Part shown: piece by piece, positions 56,571 to 64,000 of the stretch
How positions within the stretch are numbered: the stretch's first letter is position 1
Layout: each line of letters starts with the position of its first letter
Assembly: GCF_002884495.1 (NCBI RefSeq)
Contig: NZ_KZ614145.1
Location: forward strand, 2,494,423 to 2,558,422
Source of the DNA: Rummeliibacillus pycnus
Lineage (GTDB): Bacteria > Bacillota > Bacilli > Bacillales_A > Planococcaceae
Direction of reading: 5' to 3'
Length of the DNA stretch: 64,000 bases
The notes under the pieces: generated by a model
The model's input: only the letters and a program-made list of their open reading frames with translations
Databases searched by the model: none
What the model was told of the DNA's origin: nothing
Made by a program: the position numbers and the translations under genes

Positions 56571-57585
56571 TCGTCTTCCCCTCCTGTTTCACTACTCCAG
56601 CACGTTCTGCTCGACGTTTCGCTATACAGGATTTTTCTTTTTGCTTCGCTCTTAATGTTGGGACTACTAACGCAATTACTACAATTATCGCTGTAATTAA
56701 TTTCATATCGCCTGTATCTAAAAAATCGACTTGCAATGCTAGTGCCAAAACAATTCGATAAATAATCGCACCAAAAATAACAGCTAAGGTAGTGCGTACA
56801 ATCGTTTTTGTACCAAAAATAGCTTCACCAATAATAACTGAAGCCAAACCAATGACAATCATCCCTATTCCCATACCAACATCAGCGAATTTACCATATT
56901 GAGCAATCAATGCACCTGATAAAGCAACCAATCCATTTGATAAACCTAATCCCAAAATGATTAATGTATCCGTATTTGCAGAAAAACTACGAATCATTTT
57001 GTCATTATCACCTGTTGCTCGAATAGCTAAACCAACCTCTGTTTTTAAGAACCAGTCAAAGATAAGCTTGATGGCAAATGTCAAAATGAACATAATAAAA
57101 ATTGTTCCCCAAGTATTTGGAACATGTTCTATTCCCATACTAGATAACATACCATTTAAAGTTTTATCGATTCCAAGCTTTTCCCAAAATCCAAAGAATA
57201 ATGTAAATAGTGAATCAGAATTTGCGAGTGGAATATTCGGACGTCCAACAGCTGTATCTATTGTCGTCCCCATAATTCGCAAGTTAATGGAGTATAAAGC
57301 AATCATCATGAGAATCCCTGATAAAAGTGAATTGATTTTTGCTTTTGTGTGTAGAAGACCTGTAATTGAACCAGCAACAAAGCCAGCTAATGTTGCACAT
57401 ATCGTGGAAATAATTGGGTTGTATCCGAGTGTAATCATCGTTGCTGCTGTTGCGGCGCCTGTCACAAAGCTACCGTCTACTGTTAAATCAGGAAAATCTA
57501 ACACTCGGAATGTTAAATACACTCCGAGTGCCATTATTGCATAGATGATCCCTTGCTCCACTGAGCCAAAAATTGCTGTAAACAT
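56563..57585 (-). CDS. ABC transporter permease (TrpY type)
   Basis: A 340-residue branched-chain amino acid-type (BPD_transp_2) permease with about eight to nine helices. GVYLTFRVLDFPDLTVDGSFVTGAA and MGIGMIVIGLASVIIGEAIFG are the family segments; the tail is rich in Lys/Arg. It lies between the binding protein and the ATPase. Import of an amino acid or related aromatic compound is the likely role. Confidence 0.9.
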   Translation of the reverse strand: MFTAIFGSVEQGIIYAIMALGVYLTFRVLDFPDLTVDGSFVTGAATAATMITLGYNPIISTICATLAGFVAGSITGLLHTKAKINSLLSGILMMIALYSINLRIMGTTIDTAVGRPNIPLANSDSLFTLFFGFWEKLGIDKTLNGMLSSMGIEHVPNTWGTIFIMFILTFAIKLIFDWFLKTEVGLAIRATGDNDKMIRSFSANTDTLIILGLGLSNGLVALSGALIAQYGKFADVGMGIGMIVIGLASVIIGEAIFGTKTIVRTTLAVIFGAIIYRIVLALALQVDFLDTGDMKLITAIIVVIALVVPTLRAKQKEKSCIAKRRAERAGVVKQEGKTIA

Positions 57586-57602
57586 ATAGAATCATCTCCT
57601 AT

Positions 57603-58598
57603 CTATTTGACTACTTCTGCTTTCCAATCATCTTTGATGTCTACGCCGATTTTATCTGCTGTTGTTTTATTTATCTCCAGTTTTAGCTTTGCTGGATATG
57701 CAACAGGAATATCTGCTGGCTTTTTACCGTCTTTTAAGATTTCAACTGCTTTTTGCCCTGCTTCATAACCGATATCATAATAGCTAAAGCCATATGCTCC
57801 AAGACCACCGCGTTTTACAGAGTCTAACTCCCCTACCATTACAGGGATTTTCTTTTCATTTGCTACATCTAGTACAGATTCAAGAGCTGAAACGACTGTA
57901 TTATCTGTGATGATATATAGTGCGTCGACTTTACCAACTAATGACTCCGTTGCTTGTTTTACTTCTGCAGAAGTTGATGCTGATGCTTCAACAATTGTAA
58001 TACCTACTTTTTTGGCTTCTTTCTTCACATTGTCTACTTGAACACGTGAGTTTTGTTCGCCTGAATTAAATACCATTCCTACTTTTTTAGCACCTAATTG
58101 TGTTGATAAGAATTTTACTGTATTTGGAATTGCATCTGGGTGCGTATCGACAGTACCTGTAACGTTACCACCTGGTTTTTCCATTGATTTTACAAGTTCT
58201 GCGCCAACTGCATCTGTTACAGAAGTAAATACAATAGGAATATCTGAAGTTGCTGTTGCAGCTGCTTGAGCACTTGGTGTTGAGTTAGCAAAAATTAAAT
58301 CTACTCCACTACCAGCTAAGTTATTAGCTGCTGTTGTATTGACACTTTGATCGCCTTGGGCAATTTCTGTTTGATAGTCAACTTTTAATCCAGCATCTTT
58401 GAGCGCTGCTTTAAAGCCCTTTGTCGCCTCATTTAATGATGGATGTTCAACGATTTGTGTTATTCCGACTTTATAAGTTTTTCCATCTGCTGCTGCATTC
58501 TTATCCTTTGATTTTTCATCTTTACTACCGCATGCAGCGAGTGCTAATACAATAATGACTGATAATAAAAGTAATACATACTTTCTCATTCTTTTCAT
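57603..58598 (-). CDS. ABC transporter substrate-binding lipoprotein (TrpX type)
   Basis: A 331-residue lipoprotein of the ABC_sub_bind family. The signal peptide ends LALAACGS (lipobox Cys). Core segments are VGITQIVEHPSLNEATKGFKAAL, DLIFANSTPSAQAA, IPIVFTSVTDAVGAELV and YDIGYEAGQKAVEILKDGKKP. In TrpXYZ systems this protein binds tryptophan, but others bind different small molecules. GGGGGGATATTTTC stands before ATG 58598. A strong sigma-A promoter lies upstream. Confidence 0.9.
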   Translation of the reverse strand: MKRMRKYVLLLLSVIIVLALAACGSKDEKSKDKNAAADGKTYKVGITQIVEHPSLNEATKGFKAALKDAGLKVDYQTEIAQGDQSVNTTAANNLAGSGVDLIFANSTPSAQAAATATSDIPIVFTSVTDAVGAELVKSMEKPGGNVTGTVDTHPDAIPNTVKFLSTQLGAKKVGMVFNSGEQNSRVQVDNVKKEAKKVGITIVEASASTSAEVKQATESLVGKVDALYIITDNTVVSALESVLDVANEKKIPVMVGELDSVKRGGLGAYGFSYYDIGYEAGQKAVEILKDGKKPADIPVAYPAKLKLEINKTTADKIGVDIKDDWKAEVVK

Positions 58599-58665
58599 GA
58601 AAATATCCCCCCAATTTCTTGCTACCTTTTCCTTTTATCTACCTTTGAAGCAACTAATTATTGTT

Positions 58666-58694
58666 ATATTACAGAAGGCTTTTATAATCGTCAA
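58666..58694 (-). promoter_or_regulatory. Sigma-A promoter of the ABC transporter operon
   Basis: On the minus strand TTGACG (58689-58694), a 17-base spacer and TAATAT (58666-58671). It lies about 70 bases before the lipoprotein start. Confidence 0.75.
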
Positions 58695-58849
58695 TAATAT
58701 TATGAATCTTTTGATTATTTTAGCAGACTGAACTTCAACGCTTCAATGCAATAAATCGTTTATCTATAAGGTTTTTGAGTACCTTCTCCTAAATGTGTCT
58801 ATTTTATGAATTTTTTAATTTCAATTTATTTAGAGATACCTGCAATATT

Positions 58850-58960
58850 TGGTCGGTTTCGCTTCCTTTTCCTGCAGAATGATGATTGAACCTCACTGAC
58901 TTCAGCACGAAGAAAATGTTGGATGCATTTTTGCGAAATCATCGCGTTTCACTCTAGTAC
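58850..58960. repeat. Dispersed repeat copy F
   Basis: GCACGAAGAAAATGTTGGATGC (as short words) and ATCATCGCGTTTCAC resemble the right end of copy D near 40195-40250. It lies in the 526-base gap before queT. The rest of that gap, besides the ABC promoter and the preQ1 element, holds nothing recognised. Confidence 0.4.
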
Positions 58961-59077
58961 GATTCACTTAAAAATGAAAACAACTTAAAATCAAATAATA
59001 CTTAGTGTCTTTAAAAAAGGCCTATTTGACATTTTGGCTTTATTTATTTAAAATGTTTCTTTGTTTCTAAATTAAAT

Positions 59078-59113
59078 CGTGGTTCGCAACCATCCCACGT
59101 AAAAAAACTAGGG
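59078..59113 (+). promoter_or_regulatory. preQ1-I riboswitch overlapping the queT ribosome site
   Basis: CGTGGTTCGCAACCATCCCA begins at 59078, followed by CGTAAAAAAACTAGGGGG. Stem CGTGG/CCACG with loop TTCGC and an A-rich tail that ends in AACTAG is the class I preQ1 fold. The tail runs straight into the GGGGG ribosome site (59111-59115), so ligand binding should hide it and block translation. It stands directly before the queuosine-precursor transporter. Confidence 0.92.
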
Positions 59114-59124
59114 GGAACGAAATA

Positions 59125-59616
59125 ATGAAGACAAAATTTTTAACTGTCAGTGCAATCATTGCTGCTCTTTACATTGCAGTTTCAATACTTATTGCACCTT
59201 TTGGCTTTACTAATGTGCAATTTCGTATATCAGAAATGTTCAATCACCTTGTTGTTTTCAACAAAAAATATATGATTGGCATCGTAATTGGTGTATTCAT
59301 CACGAATCTGTTTTTCTCACCATATGGTACCTATGATTTAGTATTTGGTGTAGGGCAATCAATTCTTGCACTCGGACTTACTATTTTCTCTGCTCGCTTT
59401 ATGAAAGGCCAGGTAGCACATATGATTTTTAATACGGTCGTATTTACTTTTACAATGTTCATCATAGCAATAGAAATACATCTTCTTGCTAAGCTGCCAA
59501 TTCTATTAACGTGGCTTTATTGTGCTGCAGGCGAATGTGCAGTTATGGCTGTAGGTATTCCTGTAATGACGGCATTAAATAAGCGCATCAATTTCAAGAA
59601 ATTAATTGAAGATTAA
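59125..59616 (+). CDS. queT: Queuosine precursor transporter QueT
   Basis: A 163-residue ECF-type membrane protein with about five helices (QueT/QrtT family), which imports a queuosine precursor such as preQ1 or queuine. FRISEMFNHLVVFNKKYMIGIVIGVFITNLF is the family signature. The upstream preQ1 riboswitch supports this cargo directly. ATG 59125 follows the riboswitch's GGGGG site by about ten bases. It has its own terminator and no local ECF ATPase. Confidence 0.95.
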   Translation: MKTKFLTVSAIIAALYIAVSILIAPFGFTNVQFRISEMFNHLVVFNKKYMIGIVIGVFITNLFFSPYGTYDLVFGVGQSILALGLTIFSARFMKGQVAHMIFNTVVFTFTMFIIAIEIHLLAKLPILLTWLYCAAGECAVMAVGIPVMTALNKRINFKKLIED

Positions 59617-59633
59617 TGTTTCTATAAAATTTA

Positions 59634-59678
59634 AAAAGATCATTGTTATGTTAACAATTAACTTAACAATGATCTTTT
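59634..59678 (+). terminator. Terminator of queT
   Basis: AAAAGATCATTGTTA pairs with TAACAATGATCTTTT around an AT-rich loop, just after the stop. Confidence 0.92.
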
Positions 59679-59763
59679 CTTTATTGAGCATAAAAGAATA
59701 GCATTATTGAATGATAATTATTGCTATTCAAAAAGTCCAAACTCGGTCCTTTAGAAATAAAAT

Positions 59764-59807
59764 ACAGTCACATACCTCCGTAACCCTGCGGAGCATGATG
59801 ACTGTTT
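59764..59807 (-). terminator. Terminator of the acyl-CoA synthetase gene
   Basis: On the minus strand ACAGTCA with TGACTGT and CTCCG with CGGAG form an interrupted stem, followed by ATTTT. It lies 12 bases after the stop. Confidence 0.88.
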
Positions 59808-59818
59808 TATTTAAAAAA

Positions 59819-61426
59819 TTATAACTTTTGTTCTTTCAAATCTTCACGAAGTTTTGCTTTCAGGAATTTACCTACAGATGTTTTTGGAATTTCACTTAAA
59901 AATACAACATCATCTGGTACCCACCATTTTGCAAATTGACCTTCTAAATAGGAAAGTAATGCTTCTTTTGTGGTTTTTCTTCCTTCTTTTAAAACAACAC
60001 ATGCAAGTGGTCTTTCTTGCCATTTTTCATCTGGCATGGCGATCACCGCAGCTTCAAATACATCTTGATGGGTCATTAGTGCATTTTCTAAATCGACAGA
60101 AGATATCCATTCTCCACCACTTTTAATCAAATCTTTTACTCGATCCGTTATTTTAATATAGCCTTCAGGTGTCATAACGGCAATATCTCCTGTATATAGC
60201 CATCCGTCTTTAAAAGCTTCTGCTGTTCTTTCATCATGATAATATTCATCTGCAATCCATGGACCTCTAATCTTTAACTCTCCCATTGTTTTACCATCCC
60301 ATGGGACTTCCCCATGATCATTTATAATCCGTGTTTCGACTAAGGATACTGTTAACCCTTGTGTTGCACGGATATCCAATTTTTTCTCTTTTGACCATTG
60401 CTCCATTTCAGAAGTATAAGTGGATAAACTAACAATTGGTGTTGTTTCCGTCATACCATAACCAACGATAAATGGAACTTTATATTTTTCTTCAAAAGCT
60501 TGAATTAAACCTTTCGGTGATGCGGAACCACCACATACAATAGCACGCAATGACGAAATGTCTCTCGGTTTTTGTTCTAATTCTTTTAACGTACCTAGCC
60601 AAATGGTTGGTACACCTGCTGTTAGTGTTACTTTTTCTTGTTCAATTAAATCCAGTAATAATGCGGGTGTAAACATTGGTCCAGGTAACACTTGTGTTGT
60701 CCCGAAGTTAACTGCTGCAAAGGGCATTCCCCATGCATTGACATGGAACATCGGTACAACTGGCATTGCCACATCGTTTTCACGAAGTCCAAGTGAATCT
60801 GCTAAACCAAGTGCTATACTATGAAGCACTAAACTACGATGAGTATAAACCACTCCTTTTGGGAAACCTGTTGTTGCACTTGTATAACACATCCCGGCTG
60901 GCAAATTCTCATCTAAATCTTCAGGAAACTCGTAACCCTCTCCGGCTTCTGCTAGTAATTGTTCATAAGAATGTACATGATCTAAATTGGTTTCAGGTAG
61001 TTCCAATCCATCCTGCATGACAACAATATGTTTAACAGATTTCAACAATGGAATCGCTTTCTCTACTAAAGGAAATAAATCTCCATCTATCAATAAAATT
61101 TCATCTTCTGCATGATTAATAATATAAATAATATGCTCAGGTGATAGACGAATATTAATCATATGCAACACTGCACCTGCACAAGGAACTGCAAAATAAG
61201 CTTCTAAATGTCGATGGTGATTCCATGCAAAGGAACCTACTTTTGTTCCTCGCTTCATCCCTAATTTCGTTAATGCTGCCGCTAACTTTCTAGTACGTTG
61301 CCCAAACTCTTTATAAGTTATACGATGAATTGTATCTTCAGCTGTTCTTGAAATAATTAATTTCTTTGGAAAATAACGTTCTGCTCTCTTGACGAAGTCT
61401 GTTAATACTAATGGCGTTTGCATCAT
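59819..61426 (-). CDS. Long- or medium-chain fatty acid-CoA ligase
   Basis: A 535-residue ANL-superfamily acyl-CoA synthetase that activates fatty acids with ATP and CoA. Motifs are CYTSATTGFPKGVVYTHRS (P-loop, with Ala for Gly), GYGMTETTP, YTGDIAVMTPEGYIKITDRVKD and the C-terminal PKTSVGKFLKAKLRE with the acyl-adenylate lysine. The frame opens at 61483 without a ribosome site; ATG 61426, after AAGGGAG, starts the usual MMQTPLVLTDF. It could feed acyl-CoA to the fad cluster at 10-17 kb. Chain length is not readable. Confidence 0.9.
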   Translation of the reverse strand: MMQTPLVLTDFVKRAERYFPKKLIISRTAEDTIHRITYKEFGQRTRKLAAALTKLGMKRGTKVGSFAWNHHRHLEAYFAVPCAGAVLHMINIRLSPEHIIYIINHAEDEILLIDGDLFPLVEKAIPLLKSVKHIVVMQDGLELPETNLDHVHSYEQLLAEAGEGYEFPEDLDENLPAGMCYTSATTGFPKGVVYTHRSLVLHSIALGLADSLGLRENDVAMPVVPMFHVNAWGMPFAAVNFGTTQVLPGPMFTPALLLDLIEQEKVTLTAGVPTIWLGTLKELEQKPRDISSLRAIVCGGSASPKGLIQAFEEKYKVPFIVGYGMTETTPIVSLSTYTSEMEQWSKEKKLDIRATQGLTVSLVETRIINDHGEVPWDGKTMGELKIRGPWIADEYYHDERTAEAFKDGWLYTGDIAVMTPEGYIKITDRVKDLIKSGGEWISSVDLENALMTHQDVFEAAVIAMPDEKWQERPLACVVLKEGRKTTKEALLSYLEGQFAKWWVPDDVVFLSEIPKTSVGKFLKAKLREDLKEQKL

Positions 61427-61656
61427 ACTACTTAACCAACTCCCTTTGTTTGTATAGGTACTATTTGAAGCATAGAAGTTCATACTAGATGGTGAAACTC
61501 ACAAAATAGATAGTTCTTTTGCTCACCTAAATGGATTACTAGTTCATCCAAAAGTGCTATAAAAAAGTTCTATTAACTTAATTATTATTTATGATTTTCT
61601 GTTCAAAAATATGAATCATTACTATAATAAAGCATCACTTTTTTCCTAAAAGAAAC

Positions 61657-61681
61657 GTTTAATCTTTTTATTTTTGGGAAT
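61657..61681 (+). promoter_or_regulatory. Sigma-B-type promoter of the general stress gene
   Basis: GTTTAA (61657-61662), a 13-base spacer and GGGAAT (61676-61681) fit the sigma-B consensus GTTTAA-N12-14-GGGTAT with one change. It lies 34 bases before the gene. Confidence 0.72.
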
Positions 61682-61715
61682 AACATAATTAGAATCCATT
61701 TAGGAGGAGATTAAA

Positions 61716-62042
61716 ATGATTAACAACATTTCTGTGGAAAATGCACTGCAAGCAAAAAGTCAGGTAGAGAAGTTAGAAGCACAAGGATACAATCGTGATG
61801 ATATCTATATTTTCGCTCATTTTCATGAACGAGAAGAAGATATTACAGATGCCCTTGATACTGGAGAAGTTGGTATGAAAGATCAAGGTTTTTTCAAATC
61901 GATGAAAAATTATATGGTCTCCCGTGGCGATGAGCTTCGTAGTCAAATGGAAGCTGTTGGCTTGAGTAAAGAAGAAGCTGCAACTGCAGAAAAGGAATTA
62001 GACAAAGGAAAGCTTATTATTATTGCTAAAGGGTTACAGTAA
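61716..62042 (+). CDS. General stress protein, YflT/GSP17M-like domain
   Basis: A 108-residue protein of the heat-induced stress protein YflT domain family (general stress protein 17M). ALQAKSQVEKLEAQGYNRDDIYIFAHFHER and LSKEEAATAEKELDKGKLIIIAKG are the conserved halves. In B. subtilis such genes belong to the sigma-B regulon, and a sigma-B-like promoter is present here. AGGAGGAG precedes ATG 61716. The molecular role is unknown. Confidence 0.88.
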   Translation: MINNISVENALQAKSQVEKLEAQGYNRDDIYIFAHFHEREEDITDALDTGEVGMKDQGFFKSMKNYMVSRGDELRSQMEAVGLSKEEAATAEKELDKGKLIIIAKGLQ

Positions 62043-62072
62043 TAAACGCTAGTCTTCCTTTTTATCGAAAAT

Positions 62073-62122
62073 AAAAGAGCACGTTTGTGAGCTTTATTAC
62101 TAAGCTTACAACGTGCTCTTTT
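62073..62122. terminator. Bidirectional terminator between the stress gene and tdh
   Basis: AAAAGAGCACGT with ACGTGCTCTTTT, and inner AGCTT with AAGCT, form a long stem. It lies between convergent genes. Confidence 0.92.
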
Positions 62123-62129
62123 CACTATT

Positions 62130-63077
62130 TTATGCTGAATGACTAATTTTTTTTTGTAATTTGTCTAGCATGTCGATTGTCATTTTATCTAAATCATATT
62201 GAGCCTTAAAGCCCCATTCTTCTTTTGCAGCACTTGCATCAAGTAAATCTGGCCAGCTTTCTGCGATGGCTTGGCGAACTGGATCTACATCATAATCCAT
62301 TTTGAAGTTTGGCATTTGTTTTCGAATAGATGCTGCAATTTCTTCCGGTTCAAAGCTCATTGCTGTTAAGTTAAATGCATTACGATGAATTAATTGTTCT
62401 GGATTTGCTTCCATTAAGTCAACGATTGCTTGTAAGGCATCTGGCATATACATCATATCCATATAAGTACCTTTTGCAATATAAGATGTATATTTTCCTT
62501 CTTGGACAGCCTTGTAATAAATATCTACTGCATAGTCTGTCGTACCACCACCTGGAGGCGTTACATTTGAGATAAGTCCTGGGAAACGAACCCCACGTGT
62601 ATCTAAACCAAAACGTGTATGGTAGTAATCACATAATAATTCACCAGCTACTTTGTTTACACCATACATAGTTGTAGGTCGTTGTAATGTGTCTTGTGGT
62701 GTATTGTATTTAGGCGTTGATGGACCAAATGCACCGATAGAACTTGGTGTAAAGAATTGCAATCCTAGTTCACGAGAAACTTCTAATGCATTGACAAGAC
62801 CGCCCATATTTAAATTCCATGCAACTAATGGTTTTGCTTCAGCAGTTGCTGATAACAATGCCGCCATATGCATCATTGTATCTGCACCAAAGTCTTTCGC
62901 AATATCATGCATACGCTGTGCATCCATAACATCCAGTACTTCAAAAGGTCCAGCTTGTGTTGAAACTTTTCTAATATCTGTTGCTAATACATTATCTGTG
63001 CCATATTCATCGCGTAGTTTCGCTACTAACTCTGAACCGATTTGACCGCACGCACCAGTAATCATAATTTTCTTCAT
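62130..63077 (-). CDS. tdh: L-threonine 3-dehydrogenase, SDR (epimerase-like) type
   Basis: A 315-residue NAD-dependent short-chain dehydrogenase/epimerase-fold threonine dehydrogenase. [21 protein letters not shown] gives the NAD loop; the catalytic [15 protein letters not shown] (Tyr-x3-Lys) and [10 protein letters not shown] supply the active site. It oxidises threonine to 2-amino-3-ketobutyrate, which Kbl cleaves to glycine and acetyl-CoA; no kbl lies in the window. AGGAGG precedes ATG 63077. Three copies of one 20-base motif stand upstream. Confidence 0.92.
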   Translation of the reverse strand: MKKIMITGACGQIGSELVAKLRDEYGTDNVLATDIRKVSTQAGPFEVLDVMDAQRMHDIAKDFGADTMMHMAALLSATAEAKPLVAWNLNMGGLVNALEVSRELGLQFFTPSSIGAFGPSTPKYNTPQDTLQRPTTMYGVNKVAGELLCDYYHTRFGLDTRGVRFPGLISNVTPPGGGTTDYAVDIYYKAVQEGKYTSYIAKGTYMDMMYMPDALQAIVDLMEANPEQLIHRNAFNLTAMSFEPEEIAASIRKQMPNFKMDYDVDPVRQAIAESWPDLLDASAAKEEWGFKAQYDLDKMTIDMLDKLQKKISHSA

Positions 63078-63100
63078 TTTATTTCCTCCTCTAGTAAGCT

Positions 63101-63244
63101 ACATATGTGTTTTTGGAGTATACATTTTTTATATAAATACAAATGTGTTTTTGGAGAATACACTTAAAAGCTTATTTTTAAAGCTTTATCAATGTTTTAC
63201 GTTAATAGAATTATATAATGTATCCTTTAAAAACACAATACATG
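63101..63244. promoter_or_regulatory. Three copies of a TGTGTTTTT motif upstream of tdh
   Basis: ATATGTGTTTTTGGAGTATA (63103), AAATGTGTTTTTGGAGAATA (63141, 38 bases later) and, inverted, ATTGTGTTTTTAAAGGATAC (63220-63239) share TGTGTTTTTNNAGNATAC. They sit between tdh and a divergent membrane protein gene, 25 to 165 bases before tdh. The arrangement suggests an operator bound by a dimer; no regulator can be named. Confidence 0.5.
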
Positions 63245-63321
63245 TTTTTCTTCAATGTACACACATACAAAAAGACTTATCTGAAAATTTTGTTTATAAT
63301 GGTTAAAAAGGAGTGAAATTC

Positions 63322-63957
63322 ATGCAGTTATGGAAATTAACGTTCATATATTTATTTGCAATTATTGCTTGCACTTTTTTATTGTTGATGGATGTTCCTA
63401 AATGGCAAACTTTCATCTTACTTTTTCTTTACGTTTTTTTATTCACCATGTATCCTCACTTCAACGCGTTACTATGGACAAAGAATCTAAAAAAGGTCGA
63501 ACGCTTCCTTGAGGCAAATAGACACAAAGCACTTTATGCCTATCCATATGCTATCGCAAATCAAACCATAGCCGAACAAAAAGCGGCTCTACACAAAATT
63601 ATCACCACTTACAAACAGCCATATGTAAAACATAACTATGCATCTATACTTGCTATTCTTGAGAATAATTATGATCAAGCTCTATCGGAAGCAAAGCAAA
63701 TTAAAAAAGAACCTTTCAAAAGTTACATGGTCGCTCACAGCGAGGCATACTTAGGGAATTTTGAAAAGGCAGAGGCTCTACTGACAAATTTACCCGAAAA
63801 ATGGATGTCATCTTCCATCAAAAGTTTGATTTCCTTTAAGAAGCAAGATGAGGAAAATTTTAAACTCCACTCCACTAATGCTATTAAACAAGCACGAGGT
63901 ATCCAAAAATATTTACTTACACACAGTCTTCAGGAGATGGAGGAAAAGTTTAGGTAG
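63322..63957 (+). CDS. Two-helix membrane protein with TPR-like C-terminus
   Basis: A 211-residue protein. Two membrane helices at residues 5-45 precede a helical region with repeated Ala/Leu-rich pairs (NYDQALSEAKQI, SEAYLGNFEKAEALL), similar to TPR. The GTG at 63313 overlaps the AAAAAGGAG site, so ATG 63322 is chosen. I recognise no family. It is divergent from tdh and may share its control region. It ends 43 bases before the window's right edge. Confidence 0.78.
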   Translation: MQLWKLTFIYLFAIIACTFLLLMDVPKWQTFILLFLYVFLFTMYPHFNALLWTKNLKKVERFLEANRHKALYAYPYAIANQTIAEQKAALHKIITTYKQPYVKHNYASILAILENNYDQALSEAKQIKKEPFKSYMVAHSEAYLGNFEKAEALLTNLPEKWMSSSIKSLISFKKQDEENFKLHSTNAIKQARGIQKYLLTHSLQEMEEKFR

Positions 63958-64000
63958 GAATATGTTAGCTTTTTATGCATAAAAAGGACCACCCCTTTAA

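Noticed and set aside
56957-57544. Plus-strand ORF of 195 residues opposite the ABC permease
   Set aside because: The minus-strand permease is clearly conserved; this frame has no ribosome site or domain.
1-64000. CRISPR arrays, tRNA or rRNA genes, prophage, insertion sequences, defence islands
   Set aside because: No repeat-spacer arrays, RNA gene signatures, transposases, integrases or phage genes were found; the only tandem repeats are at 29137-29530 and lack unique spacers.

Overview
The window is about 64 kb of low-GC Firmicutes chromosome. Gene content and order follow the Bacillus subtilis murA/tal/fba/spo0F/ywjG/pyrG/rpoE and argS/ywiB to pbpG/ywhD/ywhB/ywgA/ywfO/lipL/hemQ/gerQ/ywdK/ywdI/ung/pdxK neighbourhoods. 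Spo0F, an RsfA-type prespore regulator and the spore protein GerQ point to a spore former. Protein style, the IcmF/cobalamin cluster and Bacillaceae-type dispersed repeats suggest Planococcaceae (Lysinibacillus, Rummeliibacillus or Viridibacillus-like); that placement is inference. There are no rRNA or tRNA genes, CRISPR arrays, prophage or insertion sequences.

Layout. 1-5.4 kb: housekeeping block on the minus strand (murA partial, tal, fba, spo0F, pyrG, rpoE) with ywjG on plus; pyrG has a CTP-sensing type attenuator. 5.4-6.1 kb: spacer with an unlisted 52-residue membrane protein. 6.1-17 kb: acyl-CoA degradation cluster (fadF, thiolase, 3-hydroxyacyl-CoA dehydrogenase, two acyl-CoA dehydrogenases, TetR regulator, B12-dependent isobutyryl-CoA mutase IcmF); two promoters share one palindromic operator. 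17.4-27.3 kb: a 12-gene corrinoid salvage operon behind a cobalamin riboswitch, with BtuF-BtuC-BtuD/CbiZ uptake, CbiB, CobD, two CobU-like proteins, CobS, CobC-like phosphatase, PduO and the alpha-ribazole pair CblT/CblS in place of CobT. 27.4-31.7 kb: flavin reductase, DUF4822 lipoprotein, a GC-rich tandem repeat, argS and ywiB. 31.8-50.9 kb: mixed housekeeping and sporulation genes (GGDEF protein, class A PBP, ywhD, ywhB, ywgA, ywfO, rsfA, lipL, hemQ, HAD phosphatase, gerQ, ywdK, ywdI, ung, pdxK, CorA-like protein, yojF-bshB2). 51-64 kb: UvrD-like helicase, ilvA, a TrpXYZ-type ABC transporter, preQ1-controlled queT, acyl-CoA synthetase, a sigma-B-type general stress gene, threonine dehydrogenase and a TPR-like membrane protein.

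How the parts connect: IcmF needs adenosylcobalamin, which the neighbouring riboswitch-controlled operon can make from scavenged corrinoids and alpha-ribazole. The beta-oxidation genes would process the acyl-CoAs that IcmF and the acyl-CoA synthetase supply. Most genes end in clear intrinsic terminators, many bidirectional between convergent genes. Several spacers carry copies of dispersed GC-rich repeats. No clearly new defence or mobile system was found; the least explained element is a structured segment upstream of gerQ (43.46-43.72 kb).
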